Origin: Cryobacterium roopkundense
GTDB lineage: Bacteria > Actinomycetota > Actinomycetes > Actinomycetales > Microbacteriaceae
DNA length: 64,000 nucleotides
NCBI RefSeq assembly: GCF_014200405.1
Contig: NZ_JACHBQ010000001.1
Coordinates: forward strand, 1,922,001-1,986,000
Direction of reading: 5' to 3'
Translations under genes and position numbers: made by a program
Shown: positions 20,914 through 30,714 of the stretch, one piece after another
How the letters are laid out: every line of letters begins with the position of its first letter
Position numbering within the stretch: the first letter of the stretch is position 1
The notes under the pieces: generated by a model
Databases searched by the model: none
Told to the model about the DNA's origin: nothing
The model's input: only the letters and a program-made list of their open reading frames with translations

Positions 20914-21650
20914 CCGGCCGCGCAACAGAAGGTGACACGCTGCTGCAGCTCGACGGCGTGTCGATGCAGTACGGGCGCGGCGAGACCGCGATCACGGCGC
21001 TCTCGGGGGTTGACCTCACGGTACGGCGCGGTGAACTCGTGGCGGTGATGGGGGCATCCGGTTCGGGCAAATCGACCCTGCTCACCGTTGCCGGCGGGCT
21101 CACCCCGCCGACAGCCGGTGAAGTGATCGTGGAGGGTCATTGGCTGAGCCAGCTCTCCGCCAAGGAACTCGCCACGCTGCGTCGGCGAAGCCTCGGTTTC
21201 GTTTTTCAGGACTTCAACCTGATTCCCTCGCTCACCGCCCTTGAAAACGTGAGCCTGCCGCTCGAACTCGACGGATGGACCTCGAAGAAGGCGCGGCACC
21301 CCGCTCGGGATGCCCTCAACCTAGTCGAACTGGGTGACCGAGCCCACCATTATCCGTCCGACCTGTCGGGCGGCCAGCAGCAGCGGGTGGCGATCGCCCG
21401 GGCCGTCGTGGGCGGCCGGTCGTTGATCCTCGCCGACGAGCCCACCGGAGCCCTCGACAGCACCACCGGCGAACTCGTGCTGCGGATGCTGCGTTCCCGG
21501 GTGGATGCCGGCGCCGGCGGCATCCTGGTGACCCACGATGCCCGGCACGTGGCCTGGGCCGACCGAGTCGTCTTCCTGCGCGACGGACGAATCGTGGATG
21601 AGTCGCGCGCCTCCGCGGTGTCGAGCCTGCTGCCCGGGCCCTCGGCATGA
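20910..21650 (+). CDS. ABC transporter ATP-binding protein, MacB/LolD type
   Basis: The 246-residue ATPase has an intact Walker A (GASGSGKST, residues 48-56), Q-loop (QDFNLIPSL), signature LSGGQQQRVAIARA, Walker B LILADEPTGALD and H-loop VTHD, so it should be active. The profile is that of MacB/LolD-like ATPases that drive FtsX-type permeases by mechanotransmission. ATGA overlaps link it to padR upstream and the permease downstream. Export of an antimicrobial or envelope stress agent is plausible, but the substrate is not shown. Confidence 0.93.
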   Translation: MTGRATEGDTLLQLDGVSMQYGRGETAITALSGVDLTVRRGELVAVMGASGSGKSTLLTVAGGLTPPTAGEVIVEGHWLSQLSAKELATLRRRSLGFVFQDFNLIPSLTALENVSLPLELDGWTSKKARHPARDALNLVELGDRAHHYPSDLSGGQQQRVAIARAVVGGRSLILADEPTGALDSTTGELVLRMLRSRVDAGAGGILVTHDARHVAWADRVVFLRDGRIVDESRASAVSSLLPGPSA

Positions 21651-24526
21651 GCCGCGAACGGGGCTCCCTCTCGGGCGGACGTTCTGGTGGGCGTTTCGGT
21701 GGGACAAGGATCGCGTTCCGGATCGCCCGTCGCATGGCCGGCCAGTCCCCCGGCCGCAGCGCCCTGGTTGTCCTCCTCGTCGCGATCCCCGTGCTCGGCA
21801 TGGTGGGAATCACCACCGTCGTGGCGAGCAACGAGGCCACCCCCGCCGAGCACGCCGTTCTCGAGCTCGGGTCAACCGAGGCCCGGGTACGAATCGTGTC
21901 CGCTCCCCAAACGACTCTGACACAGAGCCCGCTGAACGACGCGTATTGGAACCACAGCAACGACGGTGTTATCACGGACGGTCCGTCCCCGGAATCCGCC
22001 CCGATGACCGCGGCATCGTTGTTTCCTGCGAGCACGCGACTGCTGTCGATCAGGTCGACGGCCGTCGTTGCCGAGACGAAAAACGGTCTCGGCTCCTTTC
22101 CGGCCGTACAGGGACAACCATGGGACCCCGCGTTCGCGGGAAAATGGAACGTCACGGCGGGTGCCGTGCCCACTCATGACGACGAGATCATGGTGACTCC
22201 CGCCACGCTCGACCGCCTCGGAACGGCGATCGGATCGACCGCAACGTTCACCGCGCCCACCGCCGGGGCGTTCACCATCGTGGGCACACTCCGCAGCGCC
22301 AGCCTTGACGACGCGGCTATCGCGTTCTACGGACTGCCCGGCGTCTTCGACGGCGCCCTGCCCGACGATTCCGACCTGATGACTGAGTGGTACCTGCCCG
22401 ACACCGCCCTGACATGGACAGAGATCGGCGAACTCAACAAACAAGGAGCCACCGTGCTCTCGCGCGACGTGCTCCTCGACCCGCCACCCAGAGGAACCTA
22501 TGACGAGGGCTTCGACCGGTATGGGTCTGCTTCAGGCACGATCAGCGTCTTCATCACACTGCTGGGCGGGTTTGCCCTGTTCGAGGTGGCTCTCCTCGCT
22601 GGTGCCGCCTTCACGGTAGGCGCCCGAACCCAACAACGCACGCTTGCTACTCTCGCCAGCACAGGCGGCGACCGTCGCCTGTTCTTTCGCGTCGTCTCCT
22701 ATGGCGGCGTCATTCTCGGCACTCTCGGTGCAGCCGTGGGAACAGCGCTCGGCCTCGGTGCCGCGTGGCTGTTCATGTGGTTCTCGGCGAATGGCAGCGC
22801 TAGCCGGTATCCCGGCTTCCACCTCGATGTGATCTCCCTGCTGGTCATCGCAGCCGCCGCTGTTCTGGCCGGCTGGTGCGCGGCTGCGGTTCCGGCTCGC
22901 GCTGCCGGCAAGATCGATGTTCTGGCGGCGCTCCGGGGTGCCCAGCGACCGCCCAAACCCACGCGACGCCGCCCGATCGCCGGGATCGCCCTTTTCGTTC
23001 TGGGAGCGGTGGTCACTGTCGTCGGAGGCCTTGTGCAGGTCAACGCATATGCTCCCGTTTACCGGCAGGTATCGTCCAATGTGGGCATCGGGCTCATCAT
23101 CGCCGGCCCGGTGCTCATGCAGATCGGTGCCGTGTTCATCGCTCCGCTTATTCTGCGATGGGCCACTCGGTCGGCGTCACGATTCGGCCCGGGTGCGAGG
23201 CTGGCAACCCGCGATGTCGCTCGCAACCCCGGTCGCAGCGTTCCCGCCCTTGCGGCCATCATGAGCTGTGTCTTCGTAGCCTCGTTCGCGATGAGCCTCG
23301 TGGCCACCTTCGAGGTGAATTCTACGAAGGGGTACAGCTTCTCGGCCCCCCTCCACACCGCTGTGGTGAACCTCAACGCGTACGTCGACACGCCACCCTA
23401 CGGCTATGAACTGCAGCAGACGGGGCCCGAGGTCGTTGCCGCCTTGAACAGTAGTTTTCCGGCGCAGGGGGCGCGGCTCCTGAGCAGCGCAGCAGAACCA
23501 CCCTCGGCCTATTTCTACTCCGAGGGTGAGTCGAATCCGGACGGCAGCGCTATCGCCCCGCCCGCCGACGCGCCCGTTTTTCCTTACCCCCGAATCGACC
23601 CAGAGACGGTGTGCCCCAGCGACGCCGGCCGTTACGGTGCGAGTCCGGCGGAGACGCCCACCGACATCCGCTGCCCCACTCCCTCCTACCTCGCCACCAT
23701 GATGTCGGTCCGAGATGATCACATCTGGGTCGGCGACAGCGCCGACCTCGCCGCCATACTCGGCGAGCCGGTCTCCACGGAATCTTCGGCAACCCTGGCT
23801 GCGGGCGGCGCGGTCAGCACCTATGACCAGTACCTCGTTGACGGAACGATCACCCTCGACTGGAGGCCCACTCTCGACTCGGCGCAGGCTCCCCAACGCA
23901 GCACCACGCTGGCTGGAAGCGTGCAGAAACCCCAGCATCCACTGCCCTACGCGATCTTCATGCTCGAGTCCACGGCGGACGCGTTGAACATGGACCATCG
24001 GCCATCGCTGGTCATGAGCACCCTCGGCGCCGCGCCCACCGTGGCACAGACCGACTCTGTGACGGGGGCAGTCGCTGCGGTGTCTTCGTACCTTGAGGTG
24101 GAGGTGGAGGAGGGTCCGGAATTGTATGGGGCGGCCTGGAGCTGGGCGCTGCTCACCCTCACAACCATCATCGCCCTGGTCACAGCGACGATCACCATCG
24201 GGCTCGCCCGAGCGGACGGGCACCGAGACAACGCGGTGCTCACGTCGCTCGGGGCCTCACCCCGAGTACGGCGGGCGTTCGGCTTCTGGCAGGCGGTGGT
24301 GATCGTGGGCCTCGGCAGCGTCATCGGAGTGCTGCTCGGCCTGGTGCCGTCACTGGCTCTCTCGCTGACCCGCGACACGTCGGGACAGTCACTGCTGCCG
24401 TTCGCCCCGCCGTGGCTGCAACTGGCGCTGATCGTCGTGGCACTGCCGGTGGTCGTGGCGATCGGCGCGGCCCTCACCGCGAGCGGCAACCGCACCCGGT
24501 TCAGCAATCGGTCCGCGTTCGATTGA
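21647..24526 (+). CDS. ABC transporter permease, FtsX-like
   Basis: Large 959-residue permease. A first membrane segment (about residues 39-60) is followed by an extracellular region, then a group of six or so membrane segments between about residues 295 and 555, a second large extracellular region (about 575-830, with several Cys and Pro residues) and three C-terminal membrane segments. This duplicated FtsX layout is common in actinobacterial MacB-like exporters. It overlaps the ATPase by ATGA. The substrate is unknown. Confidence 0.88.
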   Translation: MSRERGSLSGGRSGGRFGGTRIAFRIARRMAGQSPGRSALVVLLVAIPVLGMVGITTVVASNEATPAEHAVLELGSTEARVRIVSAPQTTLTQSPLNDAYWNHSNDGVITDGPSPESAPMTAASLFPASTRLLSIRSTAVVAETKNGLGSFPAVQGQPWDPAFAGKWNVTAGAVPTHDDEIMVTPATLDRLGTAIGSTATFTAPTAGAFTIVGTLRSASLDDAAIAFYGLPGVFDGALPDDSDLMTEWYLPDTALTWTEIGELNKQGATVLSRDVLLDPPPRGTYDEGFDRYGSASGTISVFITLLGGFALFEVALLAGAAFTVGARTQQRTLATLASTGGDRRLFFRVVSYGGVILGTLGAAVGTALGLGAAWLFMWFSANGSASRYPGFHLDVISLLVIAAAAVLAGWCAAAVPARAAGKIDVLAALRGAQRPPKPTRRRPIAGIALFVLGAVVTVVGGLVQVNAYAPVYRQVSSNVGIGLIIAGPVLMQIGAVFIAPLILRWATRSASRFGPGARLATRDVARNPGRSVPALAAIMSCVFVASFAMSLVATFEVNSTKGYSFSAPLHTAVVNLNAYVDTPPYGYELQQTGPEVVAALNSSFPAQGARLLSSAAEPPSAYFYSEGESNPDGSAIAPPADAPVFPYPRIDPETVCPSDAGRYGASPAETPTDIRCPTPSYLATMMSVRDDHIWVGDSADLAAILGEPVSTESSATLAAGGAVSTYDQYLVDGTITLDWRPTLDSAQAPQRSTTLAGSVQKPQHPLPYAIFMLESTADALNMDHRPSLVMSTLGAAPTVAQTDSVTGAVAAVSSYLEVEVEEGPELYGAAWSWALLTLTTIIALVTATITIGLARADGHRDNAVLTSLGASPRVRRAFGFWQAVVIVGLGSVIGVLLGLVPSLALSLTRDTSGQSLLPFAPPWLQLALIVVALPVVVAIGAALTASGNRTRFSNRSAFD

Positions 24527-24564
24527 CCCCCCGGCAGCATCCGCGGTCGTGGCACTCATCCCGC

Positions 24565-24596
24565 CGCCCGGCACTCGTCTGAACGGGTGCCGGGCG
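24565..24596. terminator. Terminator between the ABC permease and uvrB
   Basis: CGCCCGGCACTCGT (24565-24578) pairs with ACGGGTGCCGGGCG (24583-24596), with one G-T wobble, around a CTGA tetraloop. It lies between convergent genes, so it probably stops both. There is no T-run. The left arm can also pair with ACGAGTGCC at 24602-24610, giving an alternative fold. Confidence 0.7.
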
Positions 24597-24624
24597 CGCA
24601 AACGAGTGCCGCGAGGGTGCGGGC

Positions 24625-26688
24625 CTACTGCAGGTGGCCGGCCTTCTCCATCTGGCGGAGTTCACGTTTGAGCTCGGAGAGTTCGTCACGGAGGCGCGCG
24701 GCCAGCTCGAACTTCAGTTCACCGGCGGCCTCGAGCATCTGGGAGTTGAGGTCGGCAATGATCGACTCGAGATCGTTCGCGCCGTTGGCGGCCAGCCCCA
24801 CCCGGCGAGTGGTCGACGAGCCCTTGCGCCGGGCGTCACGCCCCGCCAGCAGCTCGGCGGTGTCGGCCTCCTCACGGGCGAGCACGTCGGTGATGTCGGC
24901 TATGCGCTTGCGCAGCGGGGTGGGGTCGATGCCATGCAGCGTGTTGTACGCGACCTGCTTCTCGCGCCGGCGGTCGGTCTCGTCGATAGCCTTCTCCATC
25001 GACGCGGTGAGCCGGTCGGCGTACATGTGCACCTCGCCCGACACGTTTCGGGCGGCGCGCCCGATGGTCTGGATGAGCGAAGTGGCAGAGCGGAGGAAGC
25101 CCTCCTTGTCGGCGTCGAGGATGGCCACGAGCGACACCTCCGGCAGGTCGAGCCCCTCACGCAGCAGGTTGATGCCCACAAGCACGTCGTAGATGCCCGC
25201 CCGCAGCTCCGTGAGCAACTCCACACGCCGGAGTGTGTCGACGTCGGAGTGCAGGTAGCGCACCCGAACCCCGGCCTCGGTGAGGAAGTCGGTGAGGTTC
25301 TCGGCCATCTTCTTGGTGAGGGTCGTCACCAGCACACGTTCGTTGCGCTCGGTGCGGATCTTGATCTGTTCGAGCAGATCGTCGATCTGGCCTGCGCTCG
25401 GCTTGACCACGATTTGCGGGTCGATCAGGCCGGTCGGGCGAATGATCTGCTCCACGATGCCGTCGGCGATTCCCATTTCATACTTGCCCGGCGTCGCGGA
25501 CAGGTACACGGTCTGGCCGACCCGATTCTTGAACTCGTTGAATTTGAGCGGGCGGTTGTCGAGCGCACTGGGCAGCCGGAAACCGTGTTCAACCAGAGTG
25601 CGCTTGCGCGAGGAATCCCCCTCGTACATGGCGCCGATCTGTGGCACCGTCACGTGCGACTCATCGATCACCATCAGGAAGTCATCTGGGAAGTAGTCGA
25701 GCAGGCAGTGCGGGGCCTCCCCCGCCTGCCGGGCATCAATGTGCCGCGAGTAATTCTCAATGCCGGAGCAGAAGCCGATCTGCTCCATCATCTCGAGGTC
25801 GAACGTCGTGCGCATGCGCAGCCGCTGGGCCTCGAGCAGTTTGCCCTCGCGTTCGAGCTGTTCGAGACGTTCGGCGAGTTCTGTCTGGATGGTGCCGATC
25901 GCGCGCTGCATCACGTCGTTGCTCGCCACGTAGTGGGAGCCAGGAAAAACGGCCACGGAGTCGAGTTTGCGCACGATGTCCCCGGTCAGCGGGTGCAGGC
26001 TGTGCAGGGCCTCGATTTCGTCGCCGAACATCTCGATGCGAATGGCGAGCTCTTCGTACATCGGGATGATCTCGATCGTGTCGCCGCGCACGCGGAAGTT
26101 TCCGCGGGAGAAGTCCACGTCGTTGCGCTGGTACTGCATGGCGACGAACTTGCGCACGAGCCAGTCCCGGCTGACCTTCTGGCCCACCTGGAGGGCAACC
26201 ATGGCCTCCATGTAGCCTTCCGGCGTGCCGAGGCCGTAGATGCACGACACCGTGGACACCACAATGACATCACGGCGGCTGAGCAGGGAGTTCGTGGTGG
26301 AGTGGCGCAGCCGCTCCACCTCCTCGTTGATCGAGGAGTCCTTCTCGATGAAGGTGTCGGTCTGCGGTACGTAGGCCTCCGGCTGGTAGTAGTCGTAGTA
26401 CGACACGAAGTACTCGACCGCGTTGTTGGGCATCAGCTCGCGAAACTCATTCACGAGCTGGGCCGCGAGGGTCTTGTTGTGCGCGAGCACGAGCGTGGGC
26501 CGCTGCACCTGCTCGATGAGCCAGGCCGTGGTCGCCGACTTACCCGTACCCGTGGCACCGAGCAGAACGATGTCGGTTTCACCCGCGTTGATGCGGGCGG
26601 TGAGGTCGGCGATCGCGGAGGGCTGATCGCCGCTCGGGGTGTACTCGCTGACGACCTCGAACGGGTTGACTGAGCGCGTGGGTTCCAT
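24625..26688 (-). CDS. uvrB: Excinuclease ABC subunit B
   Basis: Damage-verifying helicase-like subunit of nucleotide excision repair. The 687-residue protein has Walker [15 protein letters not shown] near residue 39, the damage-probing beta-hairpin region [18 protein letters not shown], a DESH box ([13 protein letters not shown]), helicase motifs V and VI, and a C-terminal UVR motif (about residues 650-685) that docks UvrC. The gene lies 9 bases after coaE. It converges on the ABC permease gene. Confidence 0.97.
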   Translation of the reverse strand: MEPTRSVNPFEVVSEYTPSGDQPSAIADLTARINAGETDIVLLGATGTGKSATTAWLIEQVQRPTLVLAHNKTLAAQLVNEFRELMPNNAVEYFVSYYDYYQPEAYVPQTDTFIEKDSSINEEVERLRHSTTNSLLSRRDVIVVSTVSCIYGLGTPEGYMEAMVALQVGQKVSRDWLVRKFVAMQYQRNDVDFSRGNFRVRGDTIEIIPMYEELAIRIEMFGDEIEALHSLHPLTGDIVRKLDSVAVFPGSHYVASNDVMQRAIGTIQTELAERLEQLEREGKLLEAQRLRMRTTFDLEMMEQIGFCSGIENYSRHIDARQAGEAPHCLLDYFPDDFLMVIDESHVTVPQIGAMYEGDSSRKRTLVEHGFRLPSALDNRPLKFNEFKNRVGQTVYLSATPGKYEMGIADGIVEQIIRPTGLIDPQIVVKPSAGQIDDLLEQIKIRTERNERVLVTTLTKKMAENLTDFLTEAGVRVRYLHSDVDTLRRVELLTELRAGIYDVLVGINLLREGLDLPEVSLVAILDADKEGFLRSATSLIQTIGRAARNVSGEVHMYADRLTASMEKAIDETDRRREKQVAYNTLHGIDPTPLRKRIADITDVLAREEADTAELLAGRDARRKGSSTTRRVGLAANGANDLESIIADLNSQMLEAAGELKFELAARLRDELSELKRELRQMEKAGHLQ

Positions 26689-26697
26689 AGGGATATT

Positions 26698-27318
26698 CTA
26701 CAAAACGCCACCGACAGCACGCCGTGCGCGCTCCCAGACTTCGTCGGCTTGAATCAGGGTCTGCTCGATCGTTCCCGTGTTGTCGATCACGACGTCGGCA
26801 ATAGCCAGGCGTTCCTCATCGCTGGCCTGGGAGCGGATGCGAGCGGATGCTTCGGCGTGGCTGAGAGCGCGTTGGCTGACCATCCGTTCGATCCGGGTGT
26901 CTGCCTCGGCGTGCACGACGACGATGAGGTCGAAGGCCAGCCGGCGGTCCGCCGCCGCTTCAGCCAGCAGGGGCACGTCATACACCACGATGGCGTGCGG
27001 GTCTTTCGCTCCCGCCTCCTCGATGAGCTGCTGCGTGCGGCTCCACACCTGGGGGTGCGTGATGACGTTGAGACGTTCCCGACTCTCCGCGTCGGTGAAG
27101 ATGATCGCGCCCAGGGCGGCCCGGTCCAGACTCCCGTCGGATGTCAGCACCGCGTTGCCGAACTCAGCGGCGATGGCGGCTAGTCCGGGTGTGCCGGGCG
27201 CTACAACCTCACGGGCGAGCAGGTCGGCGTCGATATGCACCGCTCCGCGTTCAGCGAGGCGTGCCGCGACGGTGCTCTTGCCCGACGCGATCCCGCCGGT
27301 GAGTGCAATGAGATACAT
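26698..27318 (-). CDS. coaE: Dephospho-CoA kinase
   Basis: Catalyses the last step of coenzyme A synthesis. The 206-residue protein begins with YLIALTGGIASGKSTVAARL, where GGIASGKST is the P-loop, and has HIDADLLAREVV and VYDVPLLAE family segments. The ATG at 27318 gives the usual N-terminus; a GTG at 27339 would add seven residues. No strong Shine-Dalgarno is seen for either. It lies between rpsA and uvrB, a common actinobacterial order, and its upstream region contains a large inverted-repeat structure. Confidence 0.93.
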   Translation of the reverse strand: MYLIALTGGIASGKSTVAARLAERGAVHIDADLLAREVVAPGTPGLAAIAAEFGNAVLTSDGSLDRAALGAIIFTDAESRERLNVITHPQVWSRTQQLIEEAGAKDPHAIVVYDVPLLAEAAADRRLAFDLIVVVHAEADTRIERMVSQRALSHAEASARIRSQASDEERLAIADVVIDNTGTIEQTLIQADEVWERARRAVGGVL

Positions 27319-27352
27319 CCGAGCAATGCTATCGGTCACTGACCGCGGGCAA

Positions 27353-27438
27353 AACCGGTAATTTTCGCGACACGCCGCGCAGGACGCCGTGGGGTTACCC
27401 CAGCCGGTTCGACACCGCGTGTCGCAGAATCACCGGTT
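27353..27438. promoter_or_regulatory. Large imperfect inverted repeat upstream of coaE
   Basis: AACCGGT (27353-27359) pairs with ACCGGTT (27432-27438) and GCGACACGC (27367-27375) with GCGTGTCGC (27417-27425). The six bases between these blocks also pair with one bulge, one mismatch and one G-U. A smaller GGGG/CCCC stem around 27391-27401 caps the structure. The total is about 21 base pairs of nearly continuous stem over 86 bases, between the rpsA terminator and coaE. It may be a structured 5' leader of coaE; no known riboswitch class was recognised. Confidence 0.6.
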
Positions 27439-27458
27439 GTGCGTACGGATGAGGAAAA

Positions 27459-27492
27459 AAACAGGCCGCACCCCAAGGGGTACGGCCTGTTT
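27459..27492 (-). terminator. Intrinsic terminator of rpsA
   Basis: ACAGGCCG (27461-27468) with a following ACCCC stem pairs with GGGGT and CGGCCTGT (27483-27490), with opposed C and A bases between the two blocks. Seven A's at 27454-27460 give a U-run after the hairpin on the minus strand, 32 bases past the rpsA stop. Confidence 0.93.
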
Positions 27493-27524
27493 TCGTCGTG
27501 CGTGGTGCTGGTAGTGCTTCGGTG

Positions 27525-28979
27525 CTAGTTGCCGCCGGACAGCTTCTCGCGGAGGGCCGCGAGTGCTTCGTCGTCGGCGAGCGTGCCGGCGCCAGCCGAC
27601 TCGCTCGAGAAGGCAGAGCCGGCCGGAGCGACGTCGCTGGGGGCAGCGATCTCGTCGTTCGCGGAAGCAACCTGCTTCTTGTGGGCTTCCCAGCGAGCCT
27701 GGGCTGCAGCGTAGTCCTGCTCCCACTTTTCGCGCTGCTCGTCGAAGCCTTCGCGCCACTCGTTGGTCTCGGAGTCGAAGCCTTCGGGGTACTTGTACTG
27801 ACCCTTGTCGTCGTACTCGGTGAGCATTCCGTAGAGCGCCGGGTCGAACTCGGTGCCCTCGGGGTCGACACCATCGTTGGCCTGCTTGAGGCTCAACGAG
27901 ATGCGGCGACGCTCGAGGTCGATGTCGATGACCTTGACAAAGACCTCGTCGCCGACAGAAACAACCTGCTCGGCGAGCTCGACGTGCTTGCCGGACAGCT
28001 CGCTGATGTGCACGAGACCCTCGATGCCCTCTGCAACGCGAACGAACGCGCCGAAGGGAACGAGCTTGGTGACCTTACCCGGTGCAACCTGGCCGATGGC
28101 GTGGGTGCGGGCGAATACCTGCCACGGGTCTTCCTGCGTTGCCTTGAGGGACAGCGAGACACGCTCGCGGTCAAGGTCAACCTCGAGGATCTCGACGGTG
28201 ACTTCCTGACCGACCTCGACGACCTCGCTGGCGTGCTCAATGTGCTTCCAGCTGAGCTCGGAGACGTGAACCAGACCGTCAACGCCACCCAGGTCGACGA
28301 ACGCACCGAAGTTGACGATCGACGAGACGACGCCCTTGCGGACCTGTCCCTTCTGGAGGTTGTTGAGGAACGTGGTGCGGCTCTCGGACTGAGTCTGCTC
28401 GAGCAGCGCACGACGCGACAGCACAACGTTGTTGCGGTTCTTGTCGAGTTCGAGGATCTTGGCCTCGATCTCCTGGCCCAGGTACGGGGTCAGGTCGCGA
28501 ACGCGGCGAAGCTCGATGAGCGAAGCCGGCAGGAAGCCACGAAGTCCGATGTCAACGATGAGTCCACCCTTGACGACCTCGATGACCGAACCGGTGACAA
28601 CACCGTCGGCCTCCTTGATCTTCTCAACATCGCCCCATGCACGCTCGTACTGAGCGCGCTTCTTCGAGAGGATGAGGCGGCCTTCTTTGTCTTCCTTCTG
28701 AAGAACGAGGGCCTCGACCAGGTCGCCGACCTTGACAACCTCGGAAGGGTCAACGTCGTGCTTGATGGAGAGTTCGCGGGAGGGGATGACACCCTCGGTC
28801 TTGTAGCCCACGTCGAGGAGAACCTCGTCGCGGTCGATCTTCACTACGGTGCCTTCGATGAGGTCGCCGTCGTTGAAGAATTTCAGAGTCTTTTCGACCG
28901 CGGCAAGAAAGTCTTCAGCAGATCCAATGTCGTTGATGGCGACCTGCTTGGGTGCCCGTTCGGTCGTTGCGATTGTCAT
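27525..28979 (-). CDS. rpsA: 30S ribosomal protein S1
   Basis: RNA-binding protein that helps load mRNA on the 30S subunit. The 484-residue actinobacterial form has four S1/OB-fold repeats at roughly residues 35-105, 120-190, 205-275 and 290-360, each with the GxVxxIxxFGxFVDLG-like pattern. The C-terminal 110 residues are acidic, glutamine/alanine-rich and probably disordered. The ATG at 28979 follows TGGAGCAACT. It has its own terminator and an untranslated leader of up to about 125 bases. Confidence 0.97.
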   Translation of the reverse strand: MTIATTERAPKQVAINDIGSAEDFLAAVEKTLKFFNDGDLIEGTVVKIDRDEVLLDVGYKTEGVIPSRELSIKHDVDPSEVVKVGDLVEALVLQKEDKEGRLILSKKRAQYERAWGDVEKIKEADGVVTGSVIEVVKGGLIVDIGLRGFLPASLIELRRVRDLTPYLGQEIEAKILELDKNRNNVVLSRRALLEQTQSESRTTFLNNLQKGQVRKGVVSSIVNFGAFVDLGGVDGLVHVSELSWKHIEHASEVVEVGQEVTVEILEVDLDRERVSLSLKATQEDPWQVFARTHAIGQVAPGKVTKLVPFGAFVRVAEGIEGLVHISELSGKHVELAEQVVSVGDEVFVKVIDIDLERRRISLSLKQANDGVDPEGTEFDPALYGMLTEYDDKGQYKYPEGFDSETNEWREGFDEQREKWEQDYAAAQARWEAHKKQVASANDEIAAPSDVAPAGSAFSSESAGAGTLADDEALAALREKLSGGN

Positions 28980-29077
28980 GTAGTAGTTGCTCCAGGATGG
29001 GCATTAATTAGGCCACACGCGGCAAGAAAACTGATGTGATGCAAAATGGGTGTTCCGCGCGTGGCAGCGGATAGTTC

Positions 29078-29091
29078 GTCACAAACGTGAC
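29078..29091. promoter_or_regulatory. Small inverted repeat upstream of rpsA
   Basis: GTCAC (29078-29082) and GTGAC (29087-29091) form a dyad with a 4-base spacer about 100 bases upstream of the rpsA start and just after the epimerase stop. The minus strand reads ATGTCACGT across one arm, the same 9-mer found in the palindrome upstream of tkt. The regulatory role is speculative. Confidence 0.3.
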
Positions 29092-29106
29092 ATTTCATCC
29101 TAGCTA

Positions 29107-30096
29107 TCAGACGTGGTCCGGGGCAAGCCGAGCCGACCGCGCCGAACCGTGAATAATGGCGCGAAGCGCGGGTTCGAGGTGCGAATAGGAGAAGCGATAA
29201 CCACTCTCGAGCAGTCGCTCCGGAATCACCCAGCGACTCTTCAGGACGAGTTCGGTCTCGGTTCGAATCATGGCCGTTCCGAACTCGAGCAGCCAGCGCG
29301 GTGCCGGCAGGCCTACGGGCACCCGCAGCAGCCGTCGGAGCGTGCGCATCACCGTGCGGTTATCAGAGACCTCAGGGGCAGAGAGATTAACGACGCCGTC
29401 GATCTCGGGATGTTCGGTAAGAAAGCGGATGGCGCCGCGCACGTCCTCGATGTGGATCCAGCTGAATCGTTGCCTGCCGTGTCGGGTACCTACCTCATGA
29501 AAGGTTCCCGCCGTCCGCCGCGCGGCGGAGGCGAACCAGCGACCGTCCAGGTGCGGCCCGCCGAGGCCAGCCTTCACCAGGCGCATGAGGGGGCGCAGGG
29601 CGCTTCCGTCGTCGAGGACGATCGCCATCCGCAGGGCCACACGTCGTGTGCCGGGCAGGTCGGCTCGGAAGAATTCCGCCTCCCAGGCGGTGGCAATAGA
29701 CACTGAGAACCCCGCTCCGATATTTCCGGACGCCTCGGTCATCGCGCGGTCATCAGCATGCCGGTAGATCGTTGCCGTCGAGGAATTCAGCCAGACGGGG
29801 GGCGGTACGGCGCAGGCCTGCACCGCGGTTGCCAATTCCCGGGTGGTCTCCACACGCGAACGCAGGATCTCCGCTCTGTTGGCAGACGTGTACCGGCAGT
29901 TCACGCTCTTGCCGGCCAGGTTGATGAGCAGGTCGGCACCGTCGAGGAGGGTGGTGATGGCGGCGGTCTCTCCCCACGCCGCGTCCTGCCCCTGACGCCC
30001 GACAATGTCGACCACGTCGCCGTTCGCGCGGAACGTTTCGGCGAGGTATCGCCCGATGAAGCCGGAGCCACCGGCGATGACAATGCGCCTGCTCAT
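29107..30096 (-). CDS. TIGR01777 family epimerase, SDR superfamily
   Basis: The 329-residue protein has an N-terminal NAD(P)-binding Rossmann motif (IVIAGGSGFIGRYLAE), the TIGR01777 feature LINLAGKSVNCRYT near residue 60, and a C-terminal DUF1731 region (VPAPRWLLEFG-like, then a GYRFSY ending). Family members include the plastid/cyanobacterial division factor SulA, but the bacterial substrate is not established. It overlaps the upstream DUF4166 gene by ATGA, implying joint function. Confidence 0.88.
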   Translation of the reverse strand: MSRRIVIAGGSGFIGRYLAETFRANGDVVDIVGRQGQDAAWGETAAITTLLDGADLLINLAGKSVNCRYTSANRAEILRSRVETTRELATAVQACAVPPPVWLNSSTATIYRHADDRAMTEASGNIGAGFSVSIATAWEAEFFRADLPGTRRVALRMAIVLDDGSALRPLMRLVKAGLGGPHLDGRWFASAARRTAGTFHEVGTRHGRQRFSWIHIEDVRGAIRFLTEHPEIDGVVNLSAPEVSDNRTVMRTLRRLLRVPVGLPAPRWLLEFGTAMIRTETELVLKSRWVIPERLLESGYRFSYSHLEPALRAIIHGSARSARLAPDHV

Positions 30097-30710
30097 GAGG
30101 GTGCCTCCCCGGGTTGAATCGAATACCGGAAAGATCCGACGTATTCGTACACCCTACCGACGAGCGGAAGGTCGACCGTGAGCCGCACACGCTGGCGGTC
30201 GGCGAGATCGTCGAAGCTCTCCCGGAGGTGGACCGTGGGCGCGCAGAAGCGCGGCACCGGCAGGCTCCGCCCGAAGAAGCGCACGGCGACCTGCGTGGAA
30301 TCCAGATGCAGGGCCTCGTCGACGATACGGGCACGAAGACGCGTTTCCATGCGCCCGCTGCGCCCGAGGGTGTCGCGGAGACCCTCGGCATCCGTTGAGA
30401 TGGAATCGACCATGTGCCGAGGGCCGGCCGCGAAATCGAAGCGCCGAACGGCCGCGACCAGGCCAGCTCCCGGCCGGTTGACCACGCGGAAAGCGACGTC
30501 GTGTTCCCAGACCGGGAACAGCACCCCCTCGCGGGCCAGCAGAGCCAGCAACGGCCAGAGCCACCGCCGAGGGGTCCCTACAGTGTCGAACGAGCCCCAA
30601 CCGAGACCGTGGTGGCCAACGGGGATAGCCGAGAAGTAGGCGACCAAACGCGGATGCAGACCGGTGAGGTCGCCGCAGAGGGCAACCTCGTACGGCGAGC
30701 GACCGACCAC
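30093..30710 (-). CDS. DUF4166 domain-containing protein
   Basis: The 205-residue protein fits the DUF4166 family, with the opening SPYEVALCGDLTGLHPRL, then YFSAIPVGHHGLGWGSFD and GTPRRWLWPLLALLA. The function is unknown. There is no signal peptide or clear membrane segment; the short hydrophobic run around residue 55 is marginal. The start is GTG at 30710, 4 bases after the DUF885 stop, and the gene overlaps the epimerase by ATGA. The DUF885-DUF4166-epimerase trio is therefore probably one transcript. Confidence 0.8.
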   Translation of the reverse strand: MVGRSPYEVALCGDLTGLHPRLVAYFSAIPVGHHGLGWGSFDTVGTPRRWLWPLLALLAREGVLFPVWEHDVAFRVVNRPGAGLVAAVRRFDFAAGPRHMVDSISTDAEGLRDTLGRSGRMETRLRARIVDEALHLDSTQVAVRFFGRSLPVPRFCAPTVHLRESFDDLADRQRVRLTVDLPLVGRVYEYVGSFRYSIQPGEAPS

Positions 30711-30714
30711 TGGG

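Noticed and set aside
24634..26673. Plus-strand frame of 679 codons opposite uvrB
   Set aside because: It mirrors the uvrB codons, has low-complexity Val/Glu/His content and no start signal; uvrB explains the region.
26821..26851. Recurrent octamer GCGGATGC/GCATCCGC seen many times in the window, twice here
   Set aside because: Counted by eye, it appears about equally in both orientations and mostly within codons, so it looks like codon-pair bias and not a polarity or Chi-like signal.
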